From positions 560,605 through 624,604 of the forward strand of contig JAJEKV010000182.1 in NCBI GenBank assembly GCA_021234155.1: DNA of 64,000 nucleotides, in the 5' to 3' direction. The notes beneath the pieces are model-generated. The model did no database searches. It was given only the letters and a program-made list of their open reading frames with translations, and had not been told where the DNA came from. A program made the position numbers and the translations under genes. Shown here piece by piece: positions 24,163-36,129 of this stretch (positions within the stretch are counted from its first letter, which is position 1; every line of letters starts with the position of its first letter). Source of the DNA: Isoetes taiwanensis. Taxonomy: Eukaryota > Streptophyta > Lycopodiopsida > Isoetales > Isoetaceae.

Positions 24163-24905
24163 ACTCCATGCTTAATAGGAAGAGATAGTCTGCTGCCAAT
24201 GTGCTTCTTCTCCTCATCGTGCTCATCCCCATTTAGGGTAGATTGAGTCTTTGAATGCCCTGCTGCAAAGAGAGTGGCATGATCATCTTTACCTGCATCT
24301 TGACTCATCATGATCTCCTCCTTAATAAGAGTGATTGCTTGATGGAAGTCAATTTCTTTGTCTTGCATGAAGCTGCTGCACAAAGAATCAAATGCATTAG
24401 GTAGTGACCTAAGGAAGAAAAATAGTTGCATCGACTGTGAGATCTTATGCTCTTCTCCAAAAGCTTCAATCCACTGGAAGGCGTGCTTCATGTGATCTGA
24501 GAACTCGTCAAGACTTTCAGCAGTCTCATCCCAGCACATATCCATCACCTCTGCATACAAGTGCTCAATCTTTTTGGTCATGCTTCTCAATGAGAGCATG
24601 CCACAAATCATGGCTATTCTCTTGCTGGAACTCATCAAGGATAGAGTCAACTAAGGAGAGCCCGATATATGCCATTGCCTTGTCATCTCGGCCATGCCAA
24701 GCATGCAAATCAGCAATATTCTTGGCATCCGGTGTAGGTTCTTGGCCATTGACAATTCCCCAACTCCTTCATCCTTGAGAATGAAGATCATTCTGCTTTT
24801 CCATTGCTGGAAACCTGTGCCATCAAAGATTTGAATCGCATGACCTCCAGGGAAGGTAATCTGGTTGTAGCTTGCATCCTTCTCCATTGCTGTGTTGACC
24901 TTCAA
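24153..24905 (-). pseudogene. Copia-type Gag (DUF4219/UBN2-like) of the TR-GAG element
   Basis: Two abutting minus-strand frames. 24905-24651 contains FPGGHAIQIFDGTGFQQWKS, then MIFILKDEGVGEL, the N-terminal Gag motif (F.G..F..WK..M...L) of plant Copia elements. 24650-24153 carries the rest of the capsid region, with LDEFSDHMKHAFQWIEAFGE and FFFLRSLPNAFDSLCSSF, then an acidic linker. The two are in different frames, so one frameshift separates them. No CCHC zinc knuckle is seen. Gag alone is what defines TR-GAG elements, which rely on enzymes supplied by autonomous Copia relatives. Confidence 0.8.
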
Positions 24906-24925
24906 TCAATCTCAATACACCTAGT

Positions 24926-24937
24926 GCTCTGATACCA
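24926..24937 (-). other. Primer-binding site (initiator Met tRNA) of the TR-GAG element
   Basis: On the minus strand TGGTATCAGAGC directly follows the LTR end, with no gap. It is complementary to the 3' end of plant initiator tRNA-Met. Confidence 0.9.
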
Positions 24938-25282
24938 TGTCAAGGTTGCACCAAGAAAGGGAGAGAAGGGGATGCACACCAATATCCGAGAGCGCAAGCT
25001 CCCAAAACAAAGGCGAAATGGAATTGTATTCAATGTTGTGTGTCAATACATGAAGTACAATGATATAAACAAAACGGTGATACTAAGAATAGTATTAGCC
25101 GCTCACCCACCACCACTAATAACACCGCTACTTAGTTAGGTTTCCTGGTTTAGTGCTGATAAGGTGTTGACCGTGTTTCAGTTCAAAGACTTTCACAAAG
25201 CCCATCGCAATGAAAATGCCGAAGTCACTACTTCAAAGACGCCTAGCAAGATGGTGGTCTCGATATCACATATATCTTGACA
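24938..25282 (-). repeat. 5' LTR of the TR-GAG element
   Basis: A 345-bp LTR beginning TGTCAAGG and ending CTTGACA on the plus strand, followed by the ATGCC duplication. Confidence 0.9.
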
Positions 25283-25429
25283 ATGCCCTGGGGGTTTATG
25301 CTAGGGAACGTTTTAACGATCCCATCATCGCGCATGATCACTCATACCTCATCATGACCCCTATGGTCGCACGTGCCGCATCGTGGGTATAGAGATCATC
25401 CCGAGTGATGGTCGATCATCGCCACCATA

Positions 25430-25984
25430 CATTAGAGGTAATTTGAGATCTCATTTGTCCCATTATGGGATGCTTAAAAGCCACATCGCCTTTTTAAACT
25501 GTCCCAATAAGAGAAGAGCTCCAAAGGTATTTTATTCCAAAGATATGTGGCAGCAGAATTAATGCAGCTTCTAACTAACTTTGCAAATGTCATTTTTCTA
25601 CTATAACTTTTGATCAAAAACTCCGATTCAAACACTATTTGTGGCAATGGATTCGTCTCCTCAAGATCTTTCTAATGACAACCCATTGTTATATCTTTTG
25701 GGATGTAAATATATAAGAAAAGAGCAAAAAACTATATTTTTTAAGGTTAACACATATGGCTTGTATTGAAATACATCATAACCATATATCACTTGAAAGA
25801 TCTTTTCATTCTGCATCTAATGCAACAAACGCCGCAGCATTTTCATGAGTAGATCAAAAGTTATAGGGAAAAAACGACCGCAATGAAGTTGTTAATGCTG
25901 CATTAATTGCAGTTTGATGTAGAGTGCTCATTCTATTGGAGGATTCTTATGGGGACAAAAGGAGATCTCAAATTACCTCTAATG
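25430..25984. mobile_element. Foldback MITE inserted in element A
   Basis: The left end CATTAGAGGTAATTTGAGAT (25430-25449) and right end ATCTCAAATTACCTCTAATG are inverted copies. The inverted similarity continues inward: GAATTAATGCAGC against GCTGCATTAATTGC, and TATAACTTTTGATC against GATCAAAAGTTATA. The whole 555 bp can therefore fold on itself. It carries no ORF of interest and lies just 3' of the chromodomain of element A. A target-site duplication was not resolved; part of the CATTA/TAATG ends could be one. Confidence 0.75.
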
Positions 25985-26273
25985 TTGCGCTCCTCACACA
26001 TGACCCTCCCGGGCATACACTTACCCTAAGACGTAACAACTTAGCTAAAGCACTTGAGGGGTTGGCGTCGACCAATCTGGAGATGATTTGGCTGTCGAAT
26101 TGCTTCATAAATTCCGGGTATTGCTTCTCTAGATCTTGCTTCAATACCCATGATATATCTTCCACGGGCAAGTGCTTCCACTTGACCAAATATTGGAGAA
26201 ACTGAGACCTTCTTGTCTTCTTAAATGCCTTATCGAGAATTAACTCAGAAATTATCTCGATTTGCTCCTCTAT
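25985..26273 (-). pseudogene. Integrase chromodomain of element A (3' piece)
   Basis: Minus strand: EIISELILDKAFKKTRRSQF, then LQYLVKWKHLPVEDISWVLK and QDLEKQYPEF. This is the chromodomain that ends chromovirus integrases (LVKWK, then a D.SW motif). It picks up exactly where the integrase stops at 39440: reading across the element B insertion and counting the AGATG duplication once, the frame continues LEMIEEQ. That junction is the best evidence that B landed inside A's pol. Confidence 0.85.
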
Positions 26274-26278
26274 CATCT

Positions 26279-27917
26279 TGTGGCGGCCCCCTAAACATCT
26301 GGCCTCGTCCGTATTTTCGGCAGAAATCCCAGTCCTGGCTCAACAATCGCACAGGCCCTCCGTCTATCCCGCACTCTGGAACCTCCGTAGTGCGGGAAGA
26401 GGACACGAAGGTGTCTTGCGCACCCTTCCCCTATGGGCTCCTATCACAGCGGAAGCATAAACACGTCAGAACTAGCAATACAATATAATAGGCTACCTCG
26501 AGGGTAGCTCAACCGCACATCCATAGATGCAAAGAACATAATCATATACCATAAAAAACATGAGAGCTCCCACCGTGGCTCTAACACACAGTTGACCGAC
26601 TAGATAGATAGGCCTCAAGATAGAGCGTAATCGAAATACATAACAATGGGCTGGCATGAGACAATGGCTAGGGTTGACCACTCCATCCGCCCCCTCCCAT
26701 GCATACTTTGCCCGGATGGGCTAGATCAAGTGTGGCATGACTCTAACCTTCCTGGATACGCAATCCCATGGTATCACCCATCCGGGACTACTCCAAAGTT
26801 GCATCTCCCAGTCCCGGACGAGGTAGGAAGGGTTGCATCTCCCTTCCCGGGTCTAGAGGCTCCACGGGCTGCTAGAGAATCGTGGCGACACACACGATTA
26901 GCATCTCCGATGAACCCCCCAAAACAAGAGCCAAGTCGACACTTGCAACTCTTGGAGAGGCAACACCATTGCCCCCAGGAGGTGTCGGAGCCCATGCTCT
27001 GCCACACCAAGTGACCGACCCTAAGCCTAGCCCACCGTGGGATCCCCCTCAAGCCCCCACTCGGCAGGGGATCCTCCCTCCATCTTGTCTCTAGCCCCCG
27101 TGTAGTCTTGCAGAGTCACATCAGAGCTTCCATAGCCCCCAAGTGGGTTTCTATGCACAGCCGCAACTAATAGGAACTAAGGGATCTACACTAGGAACAT
27201 ACTACATATGGCCCCTAGGTCTCTACCCCCCTTCCCAACACAAGAGGAACAACATGATCAACCATCATCACATAATCATCATGAATAATATCATATGAAC
27301 ATCTTAACCTAATCATACATCTCTAACTATCAGTTAGGGTTCCTTGATTAGGGTTCAAGATGTTCAACAAGGATCTAGGGTGGCTCTACTCTAGACACAC
27401 AATACTAACCCACCTGGAATGCTAACTTCCAGGTGAACTAACATGAACTCTACTCAACCTAAGAAGCGCTTCCTCCCATCCCGGGCATCCCTCTCCATAC
27501 TCCTAGTCGTGGTTCGAAGACTTGCTCCCCCTCCATCATACACACCCTTCCGTGCCGCCGCCCGTGCTAGGGGCTATGACGAATGATGCTTTAAACGGGG
27601 GTTTTAGGACACGTAGATGAGAGTTCGGGTGCTAGGGTCAAGGAAAAAAGGTCTAGGGTTAGGGTTAGAGCTAATATAGGTGTGGGTCCACATAGGATGT
27701 CATGTGGCACCACTAGGGTGAGGCCGTGTGGCGGTTGCCCCAATAGGATGAGGCCATGTGGAAATGGGCCTTATCCTAAGGTTATCTAAGTTAAGCAATT
27801 AACTTAGATGTGCACCCCTTGCCACTTATCCAAGGCATACAAGGCTACCTAGGTAGACTTGTATGGTGACGGGTCCAGAATATCGCATTTGGCGTGTATT
27901 CCATTGGAACGATCACA
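26279..27917 (-). repeat. 3' LTR of gypsy element B
   Basis: The plus strand begins TGTGGCGGCCCCCTAAAC and ends GGAACGATCACA. Bases 27918-27930 (TTCTCCCCTTAGG) give the minus-strand polypurine tract. It matches 37798-39434 across its length and includes a GGGTTAGGGTTAG run at about 27656. Confidence 0.9.
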
Positions 27918-28757
27918 TTCTCCCCTTAGGACAATGTTTCCTCAAAGATTGCGCTAAGGTAGCCCCGTCTATCCTTGCAAAACAACATAAGATCATACAC
28001 CTAAGTTTAATTTAAACGATCAACTTCCTATTAAAGTTAAATGTCAAAATTTAGGCTATATTTGTACTTATACAAAATTATATAGCCTTAGCAAGGTTAC
28101 TTCTTACAATAATTCAAAACATTATTATAAAAGTTATTAGGGTTCATAATCTAAATTATGGTTCCCCCCCTCTTCTCGTAATGCCCCACCTCGAAGCTCC
28201 TTCTCACTTGCCCCATACGGAGCACATTACGCTAGTTTTATTAATAAGTTTGTGGTTTTAGGGGACCACCCCTTACCATACCTTGCACTCGATCATGGCC
28301 CTTTCCGGATTTGAGCTTAAGGACCATTTAAGATGATCCCATCATCACCCATGATCAAATGCTACCTTTTACTCTTACCATCTTCCGGTGTCGAACCCCT
28401 AGTGCATCATGCCCCCCAAGGGTTTTTTTTTTTTTAAGCTAGGAACGCCTCTCACGATCCCATCATCACAAGATGATCACTTTGACCTTCACCATGACCC
28501 CCTATGGGCGGTGTCGCGACCCCCACATCGTGGGCATAGGGAGCATCCGGCAAATGTCCCATCATTGCACCATGCCTTTCCTTCTTTCTCTCTCGCCCGA
28601 CCCTGGTGGTGATGGCGCACCTCTTGGTGCATGTTGCCTAGGGAGGCTTTAAAGGCTTATCCCATCATCGCCCACATGTCCCAAAGATTCGGCATATGTA
28701 TTCCACTAACTAGAATACATGCGCCAAAGGCTAAAACTAACTAAGAAGCATACTAAG
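27918..28757 (-). other. Element B 3' untranslated region
   Basis: Non-coding stretch between the chromodomain and the 3' LTR of B. It is homologous to the corresponding region of A (22371-22934 plus 25288-25429), for example the TATAGCCTTAGCAAGGTTA and GATCCCATCATC words. It contains a T14 run at 28422-28435. Confidence 0.7.
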
Positions 28758-30094
28758 CTAACCTCCCCGGCGAAGTAGTGGACCAAAGTCGAGGAGACTG
28801 TTCAAACCCATCCATAAACTCCTCGGGTATTGCTTCTCCAAATCTTGCTTCAATACCCAAGTTATGCCTTCCATGGCAAGTGCTTCCACTTGACCAAATA
28901 ACTTTGGAACCCAGGACCTCCTAGTCTTCTTGAATGACTTATCCGGCAACTTCAGCACGATTCGACTTGCTCTCACACATTTCAACAACAAAGTTGGAGT
29001 ATCCAAGACCTCATCGGGGTTAGGATTGTGCCTTTTTAATAAACTTCTACGTGGAAAACCTTGTGAACTTTGAGATGGGCCTAAGATCCAACTTGTAGGC
29101 TTGGGAGCCCACTCTCTCTAAAATCTTGAACGGACCGCCCACCTAGGGGCAAGCTTCTTGCAACTCCCAATTGAAGCTTAGCTTGCTTGACCTTGATCTT
29201 CAACCACACGCTATCGCCTACCTTGAATTCCCTTACGGTCTGTGCTTTCAGCCGGCTACACTCTTTCTGCCGACTTCTGCCACTAGGAGGTAACCCTCAC
29301 TTCTTCCACCAACTACTGATATCTCCTAGCATCTGTTGGGACACTTCAACCTTTGACGCGGATTGTGCCAAGTGTCCCGGGTTAGCACCGGTACAACTAA
29401 TTTACCATGAAAGGAGACATCCGAGATGACTCTGCTTGGCACTATTGTGTATGCAATTCCACCGGTGGATGTACTTTCATCCCACTTGGGACTGCTTATT
29501 CCACACAAAGCTTCTAAGCATATCTTCAATGATTCGATTCGGCCCTCTCCGCCCCGCCCATCTGTTTGGGGATGATATGCCGTGGCTCATGGAGAGCTTC
29601 GCCTCCAATGGTGCTGAAGAGGTCCCGCCAAAAGGCACTCATAACCTTGGAGTCTCTATCGATATTATCTCCCGAGGCATGCCATGGAGCCTAAAAATCT
29701 CCTTCACAAATAGTTTGGCAAGATTCTAATCTTTGTGGTTGATTCTACAAGGCACAAAATGTGCCATCTTAGATAATTTGTCTACTACGACCATCAATGC
29801 ATCCTTGCCCTCGAAGAGTCTTGGGGAGTCCCCTGATAAAATCCATGTTCTTACCACTTCCCACTTCTCGCGATTCGCACTAGAGGTTCCAAAGCTCCCG
29901 GAATTCAAGTTGCTCCACTTTGGTTTGTCGACACAACCTGGCACTCCGCGAATATATCTTGCTATCGCTTCTTCATTCCCTACCGGGTAGCTACTTGAAT
30001 CTTGAAGTAGGTCTTCATAAACCCCGCATGCCCTTATTGGCTGTTGTTGTGTGTCATGAAGAATTAGCTTCTTACCCCCGATGATTCGGCACAC
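28758..30094 (-). pseudogene. Integrase plus chromodomain of element B, broken
   Basis: Minus strand, several frames. 30094-29726 holds the zinc-binding/core entry, ending GKDALMVVVDKLSKMAHFVP, the classic Ty3/gypsy integrase D-motif context. 29725-29440 in shifted frames shows RLHGMPREIISDRDSK and a decayed AYHPQTDGQTER-type block. 29060-28758 gives PNPDEVLDTPTLLL, then KSFKKTRRSW and GITWVLKQDLEKQYP, the chromodomain. It is homologous to A's integrase (39440-40190) and chromodomain (25985-26273). Multiple frameshifts mean no active integrase. Confidence 0.8.
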
Positions 30095-31560
30095 ACAACT
30101 TATGCTTATGATACAACAAAGTTGCCTTCCTTCTTATAATGTTTGAAGGCCTCCTCGCCCTTATCCGTTCTAGCCTCTCTAGAAAGGCTTTCCCATACCT
30201 CCTTGAAATCACCATCGATGGTAGTGTCTCCTCAATTTTCTTGCCATATCCACTTTCGAAAGAGTTGATATAGCATTACAATGAGTTCTCGTCTCAAGAG
30301 GTCTTCTAGAAAAGAGCATCGGCGACCATGTTCAACTTACACGGCTTATAAGCAATCTCAAAGTCATACTCTTCTAGGGAATTCCATCCACCTCCTCCTG
30401 TCTTAGATTCAGGGAGTGGTTGGGTAAAGATGTATTGGAGGCTCACGGTGATCGTTATCTAACCCAAAACTTCCTCCCAAGCAAATAATGCCTCCAAATA
30501 CGAAGAGCTCTGGACAATAGCTAGAAGTTCTGATCATGGGTTGGATAAGCCGCTTCGGTGTCGTTCAACTTCTTGGAATCATGCTATTACTCTTCCTTCT
30601 TGCATAAGGACTCCACTGTTGCTATCTTACTTGCATCCCATTGCTACTATCTTGTCCTTGTGCCATCCGCGAGATCCAGAATGCTTCCCATTGTTAAGGT
30701 CTCTTTAAGCTTTTTCAAATGAAGCTTGAACATTTTCTAACCAATGTGTTCTCCAATCTTTCACCTTAACACTCTTAGTGAGGTCCGTCAAGGGGGCCAC
30801 TTAGAGAGTCCTTCCACGAACTTTACGTAATAACACCTTCTAGACCTAAAAGCTTCTTACTTCGCCATTCTTTTGGGTAAGCCAATCTACTAACACTTCG
30901 ATCTTTATGGGTCGGTGGGATCCTTCATCGATATGACATGGCCCAAGTACTCCACTCTTCGGTAGCAAAGTGGCATTTGGAGAGCTTTCCATACAAACGA
31001 TGCGTCATACCCTCAACTTTTCTAACACCCTTCTCAAATCTCAATTATGATCTTCAATGGACTTGCTGGTAGACTAGAATGTCGCCGAAGAAGACAATGA
31101 CAAACTCATCTAGAAAATCCCCTCGAAGATGTGGATCATGAGGCATAAAAGTTAACAAGCATTCGACAATCCAAAGGGGCATTCTTGTAAACTCAAAGTG
31201 ACCATACCGCTGCGTTACGAAGGCGGTCTTATGGATATCCTCTTCTTTTATTCTTATTTGGTGGTACCCCGACCTCAAATCAATCTTAGAGAATACCTTT
31301 GCTCCTTGGGGCTGGTCCATTAAATCATCCGGCCTTGGCAATGCATTACTTATTCTTTATCGATGCACTTGTTGAAATGGCGATAGTCTATGCACATTTC
31401 TTAACCGCCATCTTTCTTCTTCACCCGAAGGTATGGGTGCTCAAAAGGAGACACACTTGCTCTAATAAAACCAAGCTCAAGCAATTCCCTGGAGTTGCTT
31501 CTTGAGCCTCAATCAATTCGGTGTGCTCATCCTCGTATGGTGCCTTCTTTGGTAGGCTTA
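30095..31560 (-). pseudogene. Reverse transcriptase / RNase H region of element B, broken
   Basis: 31341-31054 reads DDLMDQPQGAKVFSKIDLRS, then GYHQIRIKEEDIHKTAFVTQ and RYGHFEFTRMP, the RT palm of Ty3/gypsy. The catalytic Y/F-x-D-D box appears as VFFGDILVY, so the first aspartate is a glycine. The preceding RT N-terminal part (LRMCIDYR-type) lies in other frames up to about 31560. 30095-31050 should hold the connection and RNase H domains but is too decayed to identify residue by residue. Confidence 0.75.
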
Positions 31561-31739
31561 GCATCACGGTGCTAGTGTGATCTCACACTCCACACCCCTA
31601 TAAGGTGGTAGTTCTGGATTTCATCCCAGGAAATACATCCTTAATTCGAAATAAGCCTTGCTACGGCTTGGGCAGCTGCTTCCCTTTTGGTCGTTCCCAT
31701 CCGCTATTGGGCTCAATTGCCTCAATCTCAAAATGTAAT

Positions 31740-32133
31740 CCACCTTTATTTCTTTCTATACTTTTCCCTTAGCTGCTTCAAAGAAATACCTTTGCATGAA
31801 GAAGGCGCCTCTTCTTACCTCTCACTATGAATTTGGTGTCGTCCGGTCTTTGTCATGGCACTTCATTATACGGTCGCGATCTATCATATGGCTTTTATTT
31901 GGTTTTAGGAACTCCATTCTTACTATGAGGTCATACCTTCCAATCTCCATAACCTCCTCCCCCCATCGGCCACTACTTCCACTAAGGTCTATGTCGAATG
32001 TAATCCTCCTCCCCTTAGTGTGCGAGATGGCTGGTTTGCCATAACAATCGGTCTTGGCAGACTTCAATACCTTGTTCTTCATTAGGGCAGCCAGCCTAGG
32101 AGAGGCAAAGTTATGAGCTACCGTATCTATCAA
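31740..32133 (-). pseudogene. Aspartic protease region of element B, broken
   Basis: The minus-strand frame reads MIDTVAHNFASPRLAALMKN, then GRRITFDIDLSG. This is the retropepsin-like site (normally D-T-G-A-T-H-N-F-V/I), with the glycine lost (D-T-V-A). It corresponds to 40860-41225 in element A, so both elements share the same protease arrangement. Confidence 0.7.
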
Positions 32134-32249
32134 TACTAGATATGGACTCTATCTATGATCCCTCGGCCCTTATGGTTGTTGGTGACTTTCAATGTCATCG
32201 ACTCAATGTTTTACCTGAATATAGCACTCATTATGATCCTGGGCCTCAT

Positions 32250-33560
32250 GCTGGCGTCGTCTTCATCGCCTTACGTAAGTGAATCCCAATCCATAAAACT
32301 CTGCCAAAAGGCTGCATGATGAATGGGCAATCATGTGTTCGGTGCCACTGGCTGGAAGCACCTGAAACATAGCTTCTTCTCTCAATACATTCTGTCTCTT
32401 CTCTTCGTCCGGTATCTAGAATAAGCTTTAACATGCTGCCCACGATGCATTACAACGGCTTCGGTCCCCAAAGTTCTTACCACTGTGCTCTTCGCTTCTT
32501 CTTGGCCTCACGATGCGTAGTTCTTGGGTGCTTACTCTGTTCTTTGCCCTTGAGTAACACATCACAGATTGACTTTCCTTTGAAGGTCGATTGTCTCTCT
32601 CTGGCGTTGCTGGGCTTCTTCCAAACTTATGGCTTTATCACCAAACCGCCCCGCGACTTAGGTTGATTGCTGGGACTAGCCTTTTTTGATATTGTTGTTC
32701 AATCCCTCAGTAAGTTTCAGCAGCTTGCCTTTGCCCTTCCAGGCACTCAGGGACATGGAGCTACAATTAAGCATGAATTCCTCACGTACTTTGCTCGCGA
32801 CAAGGTACCTTGGTTCAAATACACGTAGAAGCTGGATCTGCACGCTAGTATGTGACACGGGCACATAATGTGCTGCCGAAAACGCCTAGCTGAAAGGTCT
32901 TGAATCTGCAACTGTTCCTTTTTGAGCTTGTTGGACTTTTCATTAGCCTTTCCCCAATTCTAGCTGCTCCTATCAAGTTTCTTTGTAGCAACTTTTCCTA
33001 TATCCTTATCCTTCATGCCATCTGAGTTCTTAGAACTCTTCCATCTCGTCAAGCGGATACGCCTCCATGCACGACCTATCCTTCCACGGTAGCCCAACTT
33101 CTAGTCTTCCACACATTGCTCATACTTTGTCAACTTTCTTTGATAATCATCTTCCTTCCTTGCCACTGGCTCTTACACATGGAGTGTCGGACTCACTATC
33201 ACGAGCAAAAGAATCATGGTATGCGAAGTGTCGATGAGCGGAGCTAGGTGGTGTTGGACTCCGCATTTCTCCTTTTCCTCTTCACGTCTCGACATTCCCC
33301 TGATTGTCCTGCCCCTCCTGCTTGTTGACCTTCCTCGTGCCTTCTTTGGGAGTAGCGGTGGAGGTGGTGGTGGAAGCAGTGCATATTCTTGGGCATTCAT
33401 CAATGGGGTGGCCCGGTGGATCAGTGATGCATCACAGTTCCTCATCATCGGGCGAGCCTTCGTTGATTGCTTCCGGCGTCATATCGCCGTTGTTGTCATC
33501 TTGATCACGTCCAAATAGGTTTCACGGGTACCCACCGGTGGTGTCGGCCTTGACCTTGAG
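32250..33560 (-). pseudogene. Gag of element B, broken
   Basis: Minus strand. 33448-33173 includes HRATPLMNAQEYALLPPPPP, matching element A's ATPLMHAQEYGPMPPPPP. 32864-32676 holds the capsid segment with EPRYLVASKVREEFMLNCSS. Near 32390-32330 a zinc knuckle begins C-F-R-C-F-Q-P before a frameshift and ends H-R-T-H-D-C in another frame. In A the knuckle keeps the second half but has lost the first cysteine. Together they indicate an ancestral CCHC knuckle. Confidence 0.7.
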
Positions 33561-33817
33561 AACCCGAGCCCCAGGTTCCTTGCTTTGCAAGGATTAATCA
33601 TCAATGTTTGTTATTAAGTTACACGGTAGTTATTTTGCTTACAATTAAATTGTTGTTAGGTACAAAAAAAGAAATCATATAAAAAATTCCACTTACAAGT
33701 CAAGATCATGGTAAGACATTAATTAGTATATAGAAATACATTTCATGTATTACATGATAATATCTTGAAGAGAATTTCAATACACTTTAATTAATTAACA
33801 AAGCAAGTTTTCCATCA

Positions 33818-35073
33818 ATGATGTCGCTTCATGGACTTGAAGAAGTTCTTGACATTCTTCAATCCTATGCCCTTGCCGACGATACAGAGGATTCTTGCCG
33901 CCCGATCCTCCTCTCAATGCTCTTGCCATCTGCGGTGCGGGGAGTTCCGTATGCGGTTAAGCCATCATCGCCAAGTCTCTCGCGCATCCCTGGGTGGCCC
34001 CTTAAAGTCCCGAGGGGCATGAAGAACTCGGATCTCTTGAAGAGGATAACATGGTCCATTCCGAAATCTATCTTGGCATCTTTGGCCAAAACACATAAGT
34101 GCTATGAGGAAGCGCCCTTGATTCTTCACCCTTGGGCTGAACTCCTTGTGAAAGACTATCATCGTCGCCCGGCTAAGGGCGGAAGATAGTACCTGAGTGA
34201 TTACCCCTATTGGTCCGTGGCTCCAGGTGCCTCTCCTCAGAGCTGCCTACTAAAAACATCTATTCTGTTAGTAAGATCTTCGTGGTCCCTCCACATTGTT
34301 CTTCTTGCGTTCTCCGGATTAATCTTTGCTAGATGCTTCACTTGCAGCTCATGGATGTAGGACTGGTCGACTTGAACTTGGGCCTCTTCAGGGCTTGTAC
34401 AACTTTGCTTTGGATCTCACGGAATTCCTCTTACGGAATGTCGGGTTCTTCTTTGTTAACATCTGCCTTATCTGTTGGTATGCACGGATGTCGGAGCATA
34501 GTTTCCCCTGCATAGGAATTATTAAATTTCGACTACCTCCCTTGGGATCTCTTGGTAGGAGTAGTCGTGGAAGTACCACTACCCACTGTTCGGCAATGAT
34601 TAGGCCTAGGAGCTCGTCGATCTGAGGCCCTCTTCACGACAATAGGGAAGGTTGAGGGATAATGGGTGGCGAATATGTACTCCTGCATACATCGATGATC
34701 CAGGGATGAGGGCCCATTGATACCTATTGGCGGCTCGAAGTCCCGCCTTAGCACATCTTGTTCTTGGAGCTAATTCGCCTCTCCATCCTTCTTGCCTCCC
34801 CTCATCTCCCAACTTGGGTTCTCCTCCTCTTCTTCTTCGTAATCATGCTCAATGCAACATAGGTGTTTCTGATGTGGGCGAAGTAATATTAGTACTCCGT
34901 AGGTCGATCTCGTGAATACCTATCTGGCGCCTCCAGAGTGTCAGAGGTGCAAATCCAAGGTTGAATTGACTCCCACTGGTTGGTTGGGCCTTTTGTCTTG
35001 CATGAACAAGGCTAAAAGCCGCTTGGTTTGAGGCGCACCTATGTCTATGATGTTTACATGTAGAATGCGGCAT
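33818..35073 (-). pseudogene. Unknown conserved ORF region upstream of gag, element B
   Basis: Several minus-strand frames (35073-34849, 34812-34533, 34162-33865) that match the equivalent part of element A (44060-42790) in order, though both are broken. The best-conserved word is MIVFHKEFSPR (34162 downward), which is MIVFHKDFSPR in A. An acidic stretch, an ANRYQWALIPGSS-type stretch and a DDGLTAYGTPRTADG stretch also occur. The shared order suggests a real element protein of several hundred residues between the histone module and gag. I do not recognise its family. Confidence 0.5.
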
Positions 35074-36129
35074 GTTTTAGTTCTATCCCACCTACTCTTG
35101 CCCTGGATCCCCACCTATGGCTTGGGTAAGATAGTCTAAGGAAACCCCTTTCCCTCCCCTAGGTGGCAAGCTAACTTCCCCGAAGAACCCCACGCATCAT
35201 ATTGGCAAATGATGTCGGTGTAGTAGGGAGTTCTAGTCAAGGTGGCATGAAGATCAAAGAGATGGTCAAAAGACATGAAAGGCTTGCTTCAAACAGGGAA
35301 ATCACGGATGTGATTGGAGTCATTGTACCATCGACAAAAGCTTGAGGCGCCATTGAGCAAAGGAGTGTGAAAAATGGCTAATGAGGGATAAGCAAGGAGC
35401 TAGAAAATCGCCAAAAAGGGCTGAGAGCAATTTTGGTGGGGAGAATTGACAAATGAGGCCCCTTTTATAGACTAGGGATGCCCTCCGGGTTAGGTGTATG
35501 TGGGGTTCCTCGATAGGAAGACTTCAAATCTATGGCCATGGGTGTCCAAATGAACTACCATGAAGTGCAATTCTAATCCAAGCAAAGCAAGAAACACTAC
35601 ATGGCGGTTTGTTGGGTCAAAATTAGTCAATTTGGGCAAAATCAGTAGAAATCGGGTCTTAAAAGCTCTTGAGAATACGCTCTGTAGCGGCTAGCGACCA
35701 ATTTCGGCAATTCTAAACTTTTATGAAGAGTTTCAGAGAATTTAAAGATCCTAACATGACTTCCTAGCATGATTCTAGCTTAATTAGCAACTTTTGTTAC
35801 ACAATTTGAACATGGATTAGCTACGAGAATGGCGAATGAAATGGGGTCTTTTGTCAGCCAGAATAGCTCTGCGTCGCCTGCGCAGAGATGGGTTTTATTG
35901 GACGACCGGTTTCGAATTTTTTGCAACTTTTATGACTAATTAACTTAGGATATTTAACTAATTAATTTTTCCTTAGACATCCCAATTATAATGGTCAAAA
36001 CTAAAGTAAAAATTAAGCTACTTAAACACATTTTTTTCCTACAAAATTTAAGGTCAGTTGTAACAAAATTTTTATATTTTATGGGGAAAACTTAGCAAAT
36101 TACATTATTTTACACAAAATTTTTGCATC

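Larger units (their letters stand above)
22935..25282 (-). mobile_element. Non-autonomous Copia-type TR-GAG retrotransposon, complete ends
   Basis: Two LTRs (22935-23272 and 24938-25282) start TGTCAAGG and end CTTGACA. The 5-bp target-site duplication ATGCC is perfect (22930-22934 and 25283-25287). Beside the high-coordinate LTR, 24926-24937 is the reverse complement of TGGTATCAGAGC, the initiator-Met tRNA primer-binding site typical of Copia. Beside the low-coordinate LTR, 23273-23290 is a polypurine tract on the minus strand. Only about 1.66 kb lies between the LTRs. It encodes a Gag-like protein and extra ORFs but no protease, integrase, RT or RNase H. It is inserted in the region of gypsy element A between pol and the 3' LTR. 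Confidence 0.9.
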
